A DNA stretch of 32,489 nt from Microbacteriaceae bacterium (GTDB taxonomy: Bacteria; Actinomycetota; Actinomycetes; Actinomycetales; Microbacteriaceae). This document shows, piece by piece, positions 15,168 through 23,674 of this stretch; the stretch's first letter is position 1, and each line of letters starts with the position of its first letter. Position numbers and translations under genes: made by a program. The stretch spans positions 1-32,489 of the forward strand of contig CANGNZ010000011.1 of assembly GCA_947455435.1 (NCBI GenBank), given 5' to 3'. Below the pieces are notes generated by a model. That model was not told the DNA's origin and searched no databases. It saw nothing but the letters and a program-made list of their open reading frames with translations.

Positions 15168-16020
15168 GACGCTCCTCCACCTTCCAGAACAGCAGAAGGC
15201 TGACGGCAGGCAACAAAATGCCCCAACCAGCACAGATCAACCAAAGTTCGGCTGTGGCCTCTCGCCCCGGAATCAGGATTCCACGAACCAGGTTGATGTA
15301 AGCGGCAAAAGGGTTGAACTTGAGAATCGCACCAATGGTTGGGTGATTCTTCAAAATTGCGTCGAGACTGTAGAAGATTCCCGAGCTGTAAAAGATGATC
15401 CTGAAAGCAAAAGGAATCACCTTATTTAGGTCACTGAACTGAACGGTTAGTCGTGCGGCAAGCATCGAGCTGCCGGCACCGAATAGGACCATCAAGATCA
15501 TCGCCGGGATAAACAGCAGCCACTTCCAGGTGAGCGGAAACCCAAAGCCGCTGATCGCGGTGTCGCCGGCGACGGTGATGAGCAGCAGGCCGAGCTGGGG
15601 CACGAGGTTGATGAACTGCTGAATAGTTGCCGATAGCGGCAGCAAAACCCTCGGAAAACTGAGGCTCTTGACTAGGCCTGCGTTACCGGTGACAGATGTG
15701 GCGCCGTTACTAAAAGTCCCCTGCATAAACGAAAACAAGAAGACTCCGCAAAAGAGGTAAGAAATAAAGTGCTCTGGGCGGTTTCTGGCTCCGAGGATCA
15801 CGCCGAAAATTAGGCCGTACATCACGCCCTGCATCGCTGGGGTGAGAACCATCCACCAGCGACCTAGTCGGTTTCGGGCGTTTGCAGCCTTGTTGGTAAA
15901 CGACGAGAGAGTCCAAGCAAAATCGCGGCGACCCCAAGCCTCTTTGACGTAGGCAATGAATGGAGGGCGAGCCCCAACGCGTTTCAGGCCGTTTTCAGCG
16001 GCGTATGTTGCGAGATCCAA
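15151..16020 (-). CDS. tagG: Polysaccharide/teichoic acid exporter permease (TagG/Wzm type, ABC-2)
   Basis: The 289-residue protein is an ABC-2 transporter membrane subunit with about six helices. A cytoplasmic N-terminal region (FIAYVKEAWGRRDFAWTLSSF) leads to the amphipathic segment ARNRLGRWWMVLTPAMQG, typical of TagG/RfbA-type permeases. Late helices include FAFRIIFYSSGIFYSLDAIL and NPFAAYINLVRGILIPG, also typical. It forms the channel for the lipid-linked wall polymer with the adjacent ATPase. The start is a TTG: a strong AGGAGG (16027-16032) lies six bases before it, and the nearby ATG at 16025 is out of frame. The stop overlaps the ATPase start by 17 bases. The gene follows the LCP ligase gene after 24 bases. 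Confidence 0.9.
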   Translation of the reverse strand: MDLATYAAENGLKRVGARPPFIAYVKEAWGRRDFAWTLSSFTNKAANARNRLGRWWMVLTPAMQGVMYGLIFGVILGARNRPEHFISYLFCGVFLFSFMQGTFSNGATSVTGNAGLVKSLSFPRVLLPLSATIQQFINLVPQLGLLLITVAGDTAISGFGFPLTWKWLLFIPAMILMVLFGAGSSMLAARLTVQFSDLNKVIPFAFRIIFYSSGIFYSLDAILKNHPTIGAILKFNPFAAYINLVRGILIPGREATAELWLICAGWGILLPAVSLLLFWKVEERHGRED

Positions 16021-16044
16021 GTCATCCCTCCTGTCTTTGAAAGT

Positions 16045-17313
16045 TTACTTGCTGGCCTTAATAGCCACGGCGATAGCGGTGTGAATCTTTTCATAGTTGG
16101 GGACGTCTGGTTCGAAGCCATATTTTGGTACGAGCTCAACCGACTTGATTCTCTTGCCCTTGCCGCTTAGTGCTAGGTCAACATAGGTAGCCGCCATGCC
16201 GTCAGGAATGTTGGTGGTTATCAAATTCTTGGCCGCGTTAGTCAACGCTTCAAAATGCGATAACGCAAAGGCCGGTGTGATCTTCTTGAGAAGCAACTGC
16301 TCAATTTGATGCTGGCGAGCCATGCGGGAATAGTCAGAGGTTCCGTGGCGACTTCTGGCATACCAGAGCGCTAGGCGACCGTCGAGAGTCTGCACTCCGG
16401 GTTCGATCCAGCCACTCGCGTCAGAACCATCATCGAGTTGCCCTCCGATTGGTAGTCGCTGTTTCACATCAACGGTCAAACCACCGACCGTGTCAACCAA
16501 CATCTTGAAACCGGTCATATTGATCATCACGTAAGACTGAATCTTTAAGCCCGTGACACCCTCGGCGAGATCCCGAACCGCTTCGATTCCAGGGGTCGAA
16601 CCGTTCTTGCGAGCATCTGGATACGCGCTGGAATGGTTGTCGGTGACATTCTTGTAAACCGCGTTCATCAGGTCGTCCCAGCTCTCGCCATAAAACTTTC
16701 GAAGCGGTGAGTCGGCCGGAATTGGTGCGTGCTGAAGGTTGCGAGGAATACCGATGTTCACCATTGCGCCGGTGTCGGCGTTGATACTCAGCACCGACAT
16801 CGAGTCGGTTCGCACGCCAAAACGGTCTTTGCCAGCGTCTGAGCCGAGAAGCAGAATGTTGTATCGACCATTGCTCGCGCTCGAGAAACCCTTTTGCGAG
16901 AAGATCGACTCAACGGTGTTGTCTGCGGTTTTTAGGATGTTGGCGCCGGTCACGAAGACGCTTGCGGCCAGGAACGAGAAGATCAGGAACAGCGAAATTA
17001 TCACGTAGCGGCCCACAGGGTAAAGCCTGCCGAGCAGGCTAAGCCTGAAAGCATCGAGAAGCAAAATGGCAAACCCAAAACCGTAGACGTAAAGAATGAT
17101 CGAGACGATGCCACCGAGGGTTGGGGTGGTCAAAAGAGTCAGCACCCAAGATCGCTTAACGAAAAAAAGCACTGCCAAAATAGCGATTGATACCCAACCG
17201 ACGATTGTTGCGCGAATACCGATTTTCCCAAGCAGGCGATTACCCGCCAAAAGTTGCGGGCTTCCTGGCAACAACAAACCCAGAATGAGTAAGAAAATCG
17301 CACGCTTACGCAT
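16045..17313 (-). CDS. LytR-CpsA-Psr (LCP) family glycopolymer-peptidoglycan ligase
   Basis: LCP enzymes transfer lipid-linked wall teichoic acid or other glycopolymers to peptidoglycan muramic acid on the outer membrane face. The 422-residue protein has about four N-terminal helices (roughly residues 5-123), more than the single anchor of classic LytR. The LCP domain then runs from about residue 150: NILLLGSDAGKDRFGVRTDSM with Arg168 and Asp170, and IGIPRNL with Arg191, the residues that hold the pyrophosphate and metal. The QTLDGRLALWYARSRHGTSDYSRMARQHQIEQLLL block is also typical. It is the first gene of the wall-polymer run proper, directly before the exporter genes, which places export and attachment together. 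No clear promoter is seen in the 44 bases upstream. Confidence 0.92.
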   Translation of the reverse strand: MRKRAIFLLILGLLLPGSPQLLAGNRLLGKIGIRATIVGWVSIAILAVLFFVKRSWVLTLLTTPTLGGIVSIILYVYGFGFAILLLDAFRLSLLGRLYPVGRYVIISLFLIFSFLAASVFVTGANILKTADNTVESIFSQKGFSSASNGRYNILLLGSDAGKDRFGVRTDSMSVLSINADTGAMVNIGIPRNLQHAPIPADSPLRKFYGESWDDLMNAVYKNVTDNHSSAYPDARKNGSTPGIEAVRDLAEGVTGLKIQSYVMINMTGFKMLVDTVGGLTVDVKQRLPIGGQLDDGSDASGWIEPGVQTLDGRLALWYARSRHGTSDYSRMARQHQIEQLLLKKITPAFALSHFEALTNAAKNLITTNIPDGMAATYVDLALSGKGKRIKSVELVPKYGFEPDVPNYEKIHTAIAVAIKASK

Positions 17314-17357
17314 CTGCTGAGGTGTTGCAGTGTCGAAGCGTCGAAACAGGGAGTTGC

Positions 17358-17852
17358 TTAGATCTGAGATTTCAGTTTCTCGTTCTTCTCGGCTACGGCG
17401 TCCTTTAGCGATTCGCCGAAAGCTGCAAGCTTCTTCGCCATCGACTCATCGTTGGTACCGATGATTCTGGCAGCGAGGATTCCGGCATTGCGAGCGCCTC
17501 CAATTGAGACCGTCGCTACCGGGATGCCAGCAGGCATCTGCACGATCGAAAGCAGCGAATCCATGCCGTCAAGCTTGGCTAGGGCGACTGGGACTCCGAC
17601 CACAGGCAGCGTGGTCACGCTGGCAAGCATGCCAGGCAGGTGGGCTGCGCCTCCGGCACCGGCGATGATCACTTTGATGCCGCGACCAGCGGCGGCTTTG
17701 CCCCACTCGATCATGCGTTCTGGGGTGCGGTGGGCACTCAAGACCTCGACCTCGTATTCGATGCCGAACTCTTTTAATGCCTGAGCAGCATCTGACATCA
17801 CGTTCCAGTCAGAGTCTGAACCCATTACTACGCCGACGATTGGCTGAACCAA
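17358..17852 (-). CDS. purE: N5-carboxyaminoimidazole ribonucleotide mutase
   Basis: PurE moves the carboxyl group of N5-CAIR to make CAIR in de novo purine synthesis. The 164-residue sequence has the class I motifs GSDSDWNVM (residues 11-19), [26 protein letters not shown] and the [12 protein letters not shown] helix, with the catalytic His in SAHRTP. The start is a TTG at 17852 with AGGAG (17859-17863) six bases upstream; no in-frame ATG fits the family N-terminus. It follows purK by 32 bases, and the two act in sequence (PurK makes N5-CAIR). Confidence 0.94.
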   Translation of the reverse strand: MVQPIVGVVMGSDSDWNVMSDAAQALKEFGIEYEVEVLSAHRTPERMIEWGKAAAGRGIKVIIAGAGGAAHLPGMLASVTTLPVVGVPVALAKLDGMDSLLSIVQMPAGIPVATVSIGGARNAGILAARIIGTNDESMAKKLAAFGESLKDAVAEKNEKLKSQI

Positions 17853-17884
17853 AGCGGTCTCCTGTCGTTATTTAGACAATATTG

Positions 17885-19000
17885 CTATCCGTGAAGCAAA
17901 ACGGCGGCAGCGGCGCGCGCCTCCGCCAAAGCCCAGCCGGCTTCGTTCGCAACAACGGTGACGTGACCCATCTTGCGACCCTTGCGCGCAGCCTTGCCGT
18001 AGGTGTGAAACTTTGCGTGCGGGTGAAGCTGCATCGCGTGCCGATAGTGCGAGACAAAGTCGTTGGTTTCGTCGACCCCGAGGAGGTTGACCATGACGGC
18101 ACTCTCGCCGGTCATGTCTGTCGAGCCTAGCGGCAGGCCAGCAACCGCCCGGAGGTGCTGCTCGAACTGGCTGGTGACCGAGCCCTCAATAGAGAAGTGA
18201 CCCGAATTGTGCGGACGCATGGCCAACTCGTTGATGACTAGGCGTCCGTCTGTGGTTTCGAACATCTCGACCGCAAGAACGCCGGTGACGTCGAGCCCTT
18301 CGGCAACCTGGCGGGCGATCTCGACCGCGTAGGCAAGGGTTGCATCATTTGCGTTTGGCGCTGGCGCTAAAACTTCTGAGCAAACTCCGTCGAGTTGAAC
18401 GGTTTGAACCAGTGGCCAGGCGCGGTATTCACCGGTGGAACTTCTCGCACTAAGCTGTGCCAGCTCACGGTTGAAAGAAACCTTCTCTTCGGCTAGGAGT
18501 GGCGCAAATGCAAACCAGTCTTCGGCTTCGGCCACCTTTCGAATTACTCGAACGCCCTTGCCGTCGTAACCACCGATTGGAGTCTTCAAAATAATTTCGC
18601 CGCCGTGGGCGTCCAAAAATTCTTGTAATTCTTCAGGCGTGTTGATCTCGGCCCAATCTGGCATCGGCAGATTTAGTGCCCCCAGTCGGCGGCGCATCTC
18701 GAGTTTGTTTTGGGCGAAACGAAGTGCCCTAGGTGAAGGGTGGACAGAAACGCCTTCAATAAGCAATGTCTCGAGAATTGAAAGTGGCACGTGCTCGTGA
18801 TCGAACGTGATTACGTCGACAGTCTTGGCAAATTCACGAACAACTTCGAGCTGGTTGTAGTCGCCGATTTGGGTTGCCGCGATAGCGGCCGAAGAACCTT
18901 CGGTTTCGGCCAGCACACTCAACTCAAGGCCAAGGGCAACTGCGGGTGGCACCATCATGCGAGCCAATTGCCCGCCGCCGATTACACCGATTTTCAACAT
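17885..19000 (-). CDS. purK: N5-carboxyaminoimidazole ribonucleotide synthase
   Basis: PurK uses ATP and bicarbonate to make N5-CAIR from AIR, the step before PurE. The 371-residue ATP-grasp enzyme begins LKIGVIGGGQLARMM, has the ATP-loop segment KTPIGGYDGKGVRVI, a metal-site AVEMFETTDGRLVINELAMRPHNSGH, and a normal C-terminal domain. I chose the ATG at 19000, giving the standard N-terminus; a TTG at 19021 would overlap the upstream gene. There is no evident ribosome-binding site and the upstream stop is four bases away, so it probably depends on reinitiation from the PH-domain gene. Confidence 0.94.
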   Translation of the reverse strand: MLKIGVIGGGQLARMMVPPAVALGLELSVLAETEGSSAAIAATQIGDYNQLEVVREFAKTVDVITFDHEHVPLSILETLLIEGVSVHPSPRALRFAQNKLEMRRRLGALNLPMPDWAEINTPEELQEFLDAHGGEIILKTPIGGYDGKGVRVIRKVAEAEDWFAFAPLLAEEKVSFNRELAQLSARSSTGEYRAWPLVQTVQLDGVCSEVLAPAPNANDATLAYAVEIARQVAEGLDVTGVLAVEMFETTDGRLVINELAMRPHNSGHFSIEGSVTSQFEQHLRAVAGLPLGSTDMTGESAVMVNLLGVDETNDFVSHYRHAMQLHPHAKFHTYGKAARKGRKMGHVTVVANEAGWALAEARAAAAVLLHG

Positions 19001-19004
19001 AAGA

Positions 19005-19409
19005 CTATTTTGCCAGAGCAATCAGCTTGGCAGCGATCGCCTTCGGCTTTGGGTAGCCCTTGAGCACGAGCGGCTTCTCAACTTTCACGTTAATCACCAA
19101 ACCTCTGGCAACGCTGCCTGCGATGTCTTCAATGTGGTTGAAAGCAACAACTCGCTTAATTCCAAAAACACCTTTTCGCGCAACGAGTTGATCTTCGTAG
19201 ATGTCAAGAAAGGTGCCGAGGTAAGAAAGCGTTGGCAGGAGCCACAAAAAGAACAACGCAACAACAAGACCTAGGTAAAGAGTTGTCGCAAAATTTGGGT
19301 CTAGCTGTTTGCCAACGAAAAAACCGTAAACCGCGCTGCTGATACCAAGCAGCAAAGTTGGCCACCAAAGACGAACCAGGCGTGGGCGGAGTCGCTCGAT
19401 TTTTTGCAC
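19005..19409 (-). CDS. Small membrane protein with bacterial PH-like domain
   Basis: This 134-residue protein has two hydrophobic helices (about residues 14-31 and 42-65) joined by a short loop, then a C-terminal beta domain (DIYEDQLVARKGVFGIKRVVAFNHIEDIAG) typical of the bacterial PH/YdbT-like fold that follows membrane hairpins. A protein of this kind sits between birA and purK in actinobacteria including mycobacteria (Rv3278c, from memory); its function is unknown. The GTG start lies three bases after the birA stop, so the genes are coupled. Probable roles in membrane or envelope homeostasis are only inferred from location. Confidence 0.8.
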   Translation of the reverse strand: MQKIERLRPRLVRLWWPTLLLGISSAVYGFFVGKQLDPNFATTLYLGLVVALFFLWLLPTLSYLGTFLDIYEDQLVARKGVFGIKRVVAFNHIEDIAGSVARGLVINVKVEKPLVLKGYPKPKAIAAKLIALAK

Positions 19410-19412
19410 AGG

Positions 19413-20138
19413 TTAATTGTGGCGCAGGTGAACGATGTCGCCGGCACCTACCGCATAAAGCGTGTTCTCGCCGGCCACATTGATCAGCAGGCGCCCGGTG
19501 GCATCGATGTCAATCGCCTTACCAGCCACTTCGCTATCGCCCGGCATGATCGCCCGCACTTCTTGGCCAAGAGTTCCACAAACCTCTCGAACTGAATCGC
19601 GAAGTGAGTGTTCGTCGAAGTTCTTATAAAGAGGAACAAATTCGCTGAGGTACGCGTGGAGAGCCTGGGGTAGGTCAACCGAGACCCCCTCAAGCGCGAG
19701 CGAAGTCGCGTTTGCGATGGGCAACTCTTCTTGGCTTTGTTTTAGGTTTAGCCCAGCCCCAATAATCACTGTCGAGGCGTCGATTAATTCGCTTAGAACC
19801 CCGCTAATCTTTCGCTCGTTCACCAGCACATCGTTGGGCCACTTGAGATCGGCCTCAACCCCGAGCGAGCGCACAGCTCGAGTCATAGCCAATCCCGCCA
19901 TGAGCGGCAGCCAAGTCAGACTCTCAAACTTGGGGCGCAACAAAATCGAGACCGCGAGCGAAGAACCGATTGGCGAAGACCACTCTCGACCCGCGCGGCC
20001 TCGGCCTGCGGTTTGCGAGCCAGCCACCAAGACGGTGAGGTCGTCGCCACCCGCGGCGGCCAAGTCGGCATTGGTTGAGCCGGTCTCTGCTACATAGTTG
20101 AGCGACGAAACCAGTGATTCTGAACGTGAAAGATCCAT
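19413..20138 (-). CDS. birA: Biotin-[acetyl-CoA-carboxylase] ligase, monofunctional
   Basis: BirA makes biotinyl-AMP and attaches biotin to a carrier-protein lysine; the obvious target is Lys553 of the carboxylase alpha chain encoded at 27704-29470. The 241-residue protein has the biotin-AMP loop [14 protein letters not shown] (about residues 39-52), [17 protein letters not shown], and a small SH3-like C-terminal domain. There is no N-terminal helix-turn-helix, so it is a ligase and not a biotin repressor. I chose the ATG at 20138, seven bases past a TAAACT -10-like box. A longer frame to 20231 would run through the divergent accD start. Confidence 0.93.
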   Translation of the reverse strand: MDLSRSESLVSSLNYVAETGSTNADLAAAGGDDLTVLVAGSQTAGRGRAGREWSSPIGSSLAVSILLRPKFESLTWLPLMAGLAMTRAVRSLGVEADLKWPNDVLVNERKISGVLSELIDASTVIIGAGLNLKQSQEELPIANATSLALEGVSVDLPQALHAYLSEFVPLYKNFDEHSLRDSVREVCGTLGQEVRAIMPGDSEVAGKAIDIDATGRLLINVAGENTLYAVGAGDIVHLRHN

Positions 20139-20145
20139 GCTGGCT

Positions 20146-20151
20146 AGTTTA
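20146..20151 (-). promoter_or_regulatory. Possible -10 box for a leaderless birA transcript
   Basis: On the minus strand TAAACT ends seven bases before the birA ATG. No ribosome-binding sequence separates them. A -10-to-start-codon distance of 6-8 is typical of leaderless actinobacterial genes. Confidence 0.45.
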
Positions 20152-20171
20152 GGTTTCACGCCACCCGCGAG

Positions 20172-20177
20172 TAGGGT
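20172..20177 (+). promoter_or_regulatory. Possible -10 box for a leaderless accD transcript
   Basis: TAGGGT ends seven bases before the accD ATG at 20185. The same bases could instead serve as a weak AGGG ribosome-binding site, so the two readings compete. Confidence 0.4.
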
Positions 20178-20184
20178 GTTATTC

Positions 20185-21783
20185 ATGACTGACGCAAAAC
20201 CAACGCCAGATTTGGGCACCACTGCAGGCAAGATCGCAGACCTACAGCACCGCTACCACGAGGCCGTCTACGCCAGTGGCGAGGCCGCGATTGCCAAACA
20301 GCATGCCCGTGGCAAGAAGACCGCTCGTGAGCGCATCGAGATGCTTCTCGACCCAGGCTCATTCGTTGAGCTGGATGAGTTTGTTCGTCACCGTTCAACC
20401 GCTTTCGGCATGGACAAAAACCGCCCTTACGGCGACGCAGTCGTAACCGGCGTTGGCACCATCGGTGGCCGCCAGGTCGCGCTGTTCTCACAAGACTTCA
20501 CCATCTTCGGCGGCTCGCTAGGCGAGGCAGCCGGCAACAAGATCATCAAGGTGATGGACCTTGCAATCGCAACCGGTGTGCCTCTGATCGGAATCCTCGA
20601 CTCGGGAGGTGCTCGAATTCAGGAGGGCGTAATCGCTCTCGGCAAATACGGCGAAATCTTCAAGCGCAACACGATGGCATCTGGCGTGATCCCGCAGATT
20701 TCGATCATCATGGGCCCAGCCGCCGGTGGCGCCGTTTACTCCCCCGCACTTACCGACTTCGTGATCATGGTCGACAAAACCTCGAACATGTTCGTGACCG
20801 GGCCAGACGTCATCAAGACGGTTACCGGTGAAGACGTTGGCATGGAGGAGCTCGGTGGCGCGCTTGCCCACAACAAGACCTCTGGTGTGGCTCACTACCT
20901 TGCCAGCGACGAAGAAGACGCACTCGACTACGCGCGCAATCTGTTGAGCTACTTGCCTGAAAACAACCTTTCAGAGACAGTCGCATACGAGCCTCACGGC
21001 GAGTTAGAAATTACCGACGAAGACAGGCTGCTCGACAAGATCATCCCTGACTCGCCTAACCAGCCATACGACATGCACGCGATCATCGAGTCGATTGTTG
21101 ACGACAACGAGTTCCTCGAAGTTCAGCCACTTTTCGCACCAAACATCCTGATCGGTTTTGCTCGCGTGGACGGCCGCAGCGTGGGAATCATCGCAAACCA
21201 GCCGTCACAGATGGCTGGCACATTGAACATCGACGCCGGTGAAAAGGCGGCTCGATTCGTTCGTTTCTGCGATGCCTTCTCGATTCCAATCCTCACCCTC
21301 GTCGACGTCCCCGGTTACCTACCTGGCGCTGACCAGGAGTGGGCTGGCGTTATTCGCCGCGGAGCGAAGCTGCTTTACGCATACGCAGAGGCGACCGTGC
21401 CGCTGGTAACCGTGATCACTCGCAAGGCCTACGGCGGCGCATACATCGTCATGGGTTCAAAACAACTCGGCGGTGACATCAACCTTGCCTGGCCAACCGC
21501 AGAAATCGCCGTAATGGGCGGCCAGGGAGCAGTAAACATCTTGTTCCGCGACAAGATCAAGGAGGCAGAGGAGTCTGGAGCAGACGTTGCCGCCGTCCGA
21601 GCCAAACTTGCCGCCGAATACACCTACAACGTTGCATCACCGTTCCTAGCGGCTGAGCGCGGCGAACTCGACGGAATCATTGAGCCTTCTGCTACTCGCA
21701 TTTCGGTGATCAAGGCACTTCGCGCACTTCGCACCAAGCGCGCAAGCTTGCCTCCGAAGAAGCACGGAAACATTCCACTGTAA
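20185..21783 (+). CDS. accD: Acyl-CoA (acetyl/propionyl-CoA) carboxylase carboxyltransferase beta chain
   Basis: The 532-residue carboxyltransferase moves CO2 from carboxybiotin to acetyl- or propionyl-CoA, giving malonyl- or methylmalonyl-CoA for lipid synthesis. It carries the two crotonase-type halves with [14 protein letters not shown] and [18 protein letters not shown] for the first oxyanion hole, and [33 protein letters not shown] for the second. The residue after GGAY is Ile421, where Streptomyces PccB has Asp and AccB has Ile, hinting at acetyl-CoA use as well as propionyl-CoA. The ATG at 20185 gives the standard N-terminus; a longer frame back to 20098 overlaps birA. It is followed by accE with a TAATG overlap, and the alpha chain is 6 kb away. 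Confidence 0.95.
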   Translation: MTDAKPTPDLGTTAGKIADLQHRYHEAVYASGEAAIAKQHARGKKTARERIEMLLDPGSFVELDEFVRHRSTAFGMDKNRPYGDAVVTGVGTIGGRQVALFSQDFTIFGGSLGEAAGNKIIKVMDLAIATGVPLIGILDSGGARIQEGVIALGKYGEIFKRNTMASGVIPQISIIMGPAAGGAVYSPALTDFVIMVDKTSNMFVTGPDVIKTVTGEDVGMEELGGALAHNKTSGVAHYLASDEEDALDYARNLLSYLPENNLSETVAYEPHGELEITDEDRLLDKIIPDSPNQPYDMHAIIESIVDDNEFLEVQPLFAPNILIGFARVDGRSVGIIANQPSQMAGTLNIDAGEKAARFVRFCDAFSIPILTLVDVPGYLPGADQEWAGVIRRGAKLLYAYAEATVPLVTVITRKAYGGAYIVMGSKQLGGDINLAWPTAEIAVMGGQGAVNILFRDKIKEAEESGADVAAVRAKLAAEYTYNVASPFLAAERGELDGIIEPSATRISVIKALRALRTKRASLPPKKHGNIPL

Positions 21784-22016
21784 TGAGTGACGATCTACAA
21801 CACCTGCTGAGGGTCGAGGCTGGATCCCCGACCCCAGAAGAACTTGCGGCCGTGGTGGCCGTGCTGTCTGCTGCCGTGGCTGAGGCAAACGAGCAGGCGG
21901 CGAAGGCTACTAGCCAGCCAAAATCAAGTTGGAACCGCAGCGCAGCGATGCTTCGCGGCAACGTAGTAACAGGCTTCGGTCAATGGACCGCAAGCACCAG
22001 ACCAGGATTGGATTAG
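21783..22016 (+). CDS. accE: Acyl-CoA carboxylase epsilon subunit
   Basis: This 77-residue protein matches the small epsilon subunit found only in actinobacterial carboxylases (Mycobacterium AccE5, Streptomyces PccE), which stabilises or activates the alpha-beta complex. The N-terminal HLLRVEAGSPTPEELAAVVAVLSA is the recognisable core, and the C-terminal SSWNRSAAMLRGNVVTGFGQWTAS is the usual W-rich tail. Its ATG overlaps the accD stop (TAATG), so the two are translated together. It is the only direct sign that the complex here is of the actinobacterial epsilon-containing type. Confidence 0.93.
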   Translation: MSDDLQHLLRVEAGSPTPEELAAVVAVLSAAVAEANEQAAKATSQPKSSWNRSAAMLRGNVVTGFGQWTASTRPGLD

Positions 22017-22018
22017 CA

Positions 22019-23674
22019 ATGTCGCGCAAGCCTTCAGCGATCGATGAACTTTCAAACGCTTGGGTGGTGAAGCTCGCCGAGCTAAGCCCTTCGTTCTCAA
22101 CCTACGTGGGCATCCCAGGGGGCGAAGACCGCCTAGACGATAACTCTCCGGCTGCAGCAGAAAACTACTACAACTTGCAAAAGGAGCTTCTAGCCAAACT
22201 TGAAGGCATGGAGCCTCAAGACAAAATTGACGAAGTTTCGAAGGCTGCCCTTGCCGCCAACCTCGACCTCGGCATCCGTCTTCACGAGTCTGGCCTTTGG
22301 AAGCGCGATGTTGCCGTTATCGCCTCACCGGCACAAAACATCCGTGACATCTTCGACCTAACCCCCGTAGCAACAGTGGCCGACTGGGAGAACGTGGCCA
22401 AGCGAATGCGTGCCGTTGAGGGTGCAGTTGAGGGCTACATCGAGACTCTTCGCCTCGGCATTGCCGAAAACAACACTCCCGCCATTCGCCAGGTCAACTG
22501 GGTCGTGAACGACCTCAACAACATCACCGGCGAAAACGGCTTCTTCGCCAACTTTGCAAAAGCCGATGGCAAGGATCTACCCGACAGCCTTCGTTCAGAG
22601 CTCGGTGCCGCCAGCGCGGTGGCCACCGCCGCCTACGCAAAACTGCAGAACTTCTTGCGCGACGAACTCGCGCCAGCAGCAACCGCTGGCGATGCAATCG
22701 GCCGCGAGCGTTACGCGCTACTTAGCGAACAGTTTGTCGGCAAGGCAATGGATCTCGAAGAAACCCTGCAGTGGGGTATCGAAGAGCTTGCCCGCGTAAA
22801 GGCCGAGCAGGAGGCCGTGGCAAACGAGATTCTGCCAGGCGCAACCGTTCTTGAAGCAATCGCTCACCTAGACAATGACCCGAGCCGCAAATTGCACAGC
22901 ACCGACGAACTTCAAAAGTGGATGCAGCGCTTGAGCGATGAAGCAATTGAGAAACTTGGTGCAACCCACTTTGATATTCCAGAAAAGTTACGCACCCTCG
23001 AGTGCATGATTGCGCCGACCAACTCTGGCGTCATCTACTACACCGGCCCAACCGATGACTTCAGCCGGCCAGGACGCATGTGGTGGTCTGTTCCGGCCGG
23101 CGTCACCGAGTTCGACACCTGGCGCGAAACCACCACCGTTTACCATGAGGGCGTGCCTGGCCACCACCTGCAGATCGCGACTCAGGTCTACAACCGCGAA
23201 GAGCTGAACAATTGGCGTCGTATGGCCAACTGGTGCTCCGGCCACGGCGAAGGCTGGGCACTTTACGCCGAGCGCCTAATGCAGGATCTTGGTTTCTTGA
23301 ACGACCCAGGCGACCGCTTGGGTATGCTCGACGGCCAGCGCATGCGTGCTGCTCGCGTGGTTCTAGACATCTCAGTTCACCTCGACAAGCCACGCCTTGA
23401 CGGCACCGGCAAGTGGGATTTTGACTACGCCGTTGAGTTCTTCAGCCAGAACTGCAACATGTCACCAGAATTCATCAACTTTGAGGTTCATCGCTACTTT
23501 GGTTGGCCAGGGCAGGCACCTAGCTACAAGATTGGCCAGCGAGTCTGGGAGCAGATTCGTGACGAAGCCAAGGCTAAGGCCGGAGCCGACTGGGACATCA
23601 AGAAGTTCCACCGCGACGCACTGAACCTGGGCGCTCTTCGCCTAGACATTCTGCGCGACGCAGTTATCGGCTAA
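22019..23674 (+). CDS. DUF885 family protein, putative zinc-dependent metallopeptidase
   Basis: The 551-residue protein contains the DUF885 hallmark YHEGVPGHHLQIATQ (Tyr375 to Gln389; His376, Glu377, His382, His383) and GHGEGWALYAERLMQDLGF (Glu411, Glu415-type helix). This is an HExxx(x)H-like zinc site followed by a downstream glutamate. No signal peptide or membrane segment is seen, so it should be cytoplasmic. DUF885 members are thought to be oligopeptidase-like metal hydrolases, but the substrate is not known. It begins two bases after accE and so appears to be co-transcribed with the carboxylase genes, with no evident functional link. Its stop shares four bases with the convergent membrane gene. 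Confidence 0.85.
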   Translation: MSRKPSAIDELSNAWVVKLAELSPSFSTYVGIPGGEDRLDDNSPAAAENYYNLQKELLAKLEGMEPQDKIDEVSKAALAANLDLGIRLHESGLWKRDVAVIASPAQNIRDIFDLTPVATVADWENVAKRMRAVEGAVEGYIETLRLGIAENNTPAIRQVNWVVNDLNNITGENGFFANFAKADGKDLPDSLRSELGAASAVATAAYAKLQNFLRDELAPAATAGDAIGRERYALLSEQFVGKAMDLEETLQWGIEELARVKAEQEAVANEILPGATVLEAIAHLDNDPSRKLHSTDELQKWMQRLSDEAIEKLGATHFDIPEKLRTLECMIAPTNSGVIYYTGPTDDFSRPGRMWWSVPAGVTEFDTWRETTTVYHEGVPGHHLQIATQVYNREELNNWRRMANWCSGHGEGWALYAERLMQDLGFLNDPGDRLGMLDGQRMRAARVVLDISVHLDKPRLDGTGKWDFDYAVEFFSQNCNMSPEFINFEVHRYFGWPGQAPSYKIGQRVWEQIRDEAKAKAGADWDIKKFHRDALNLGALRLDILRDAVIG

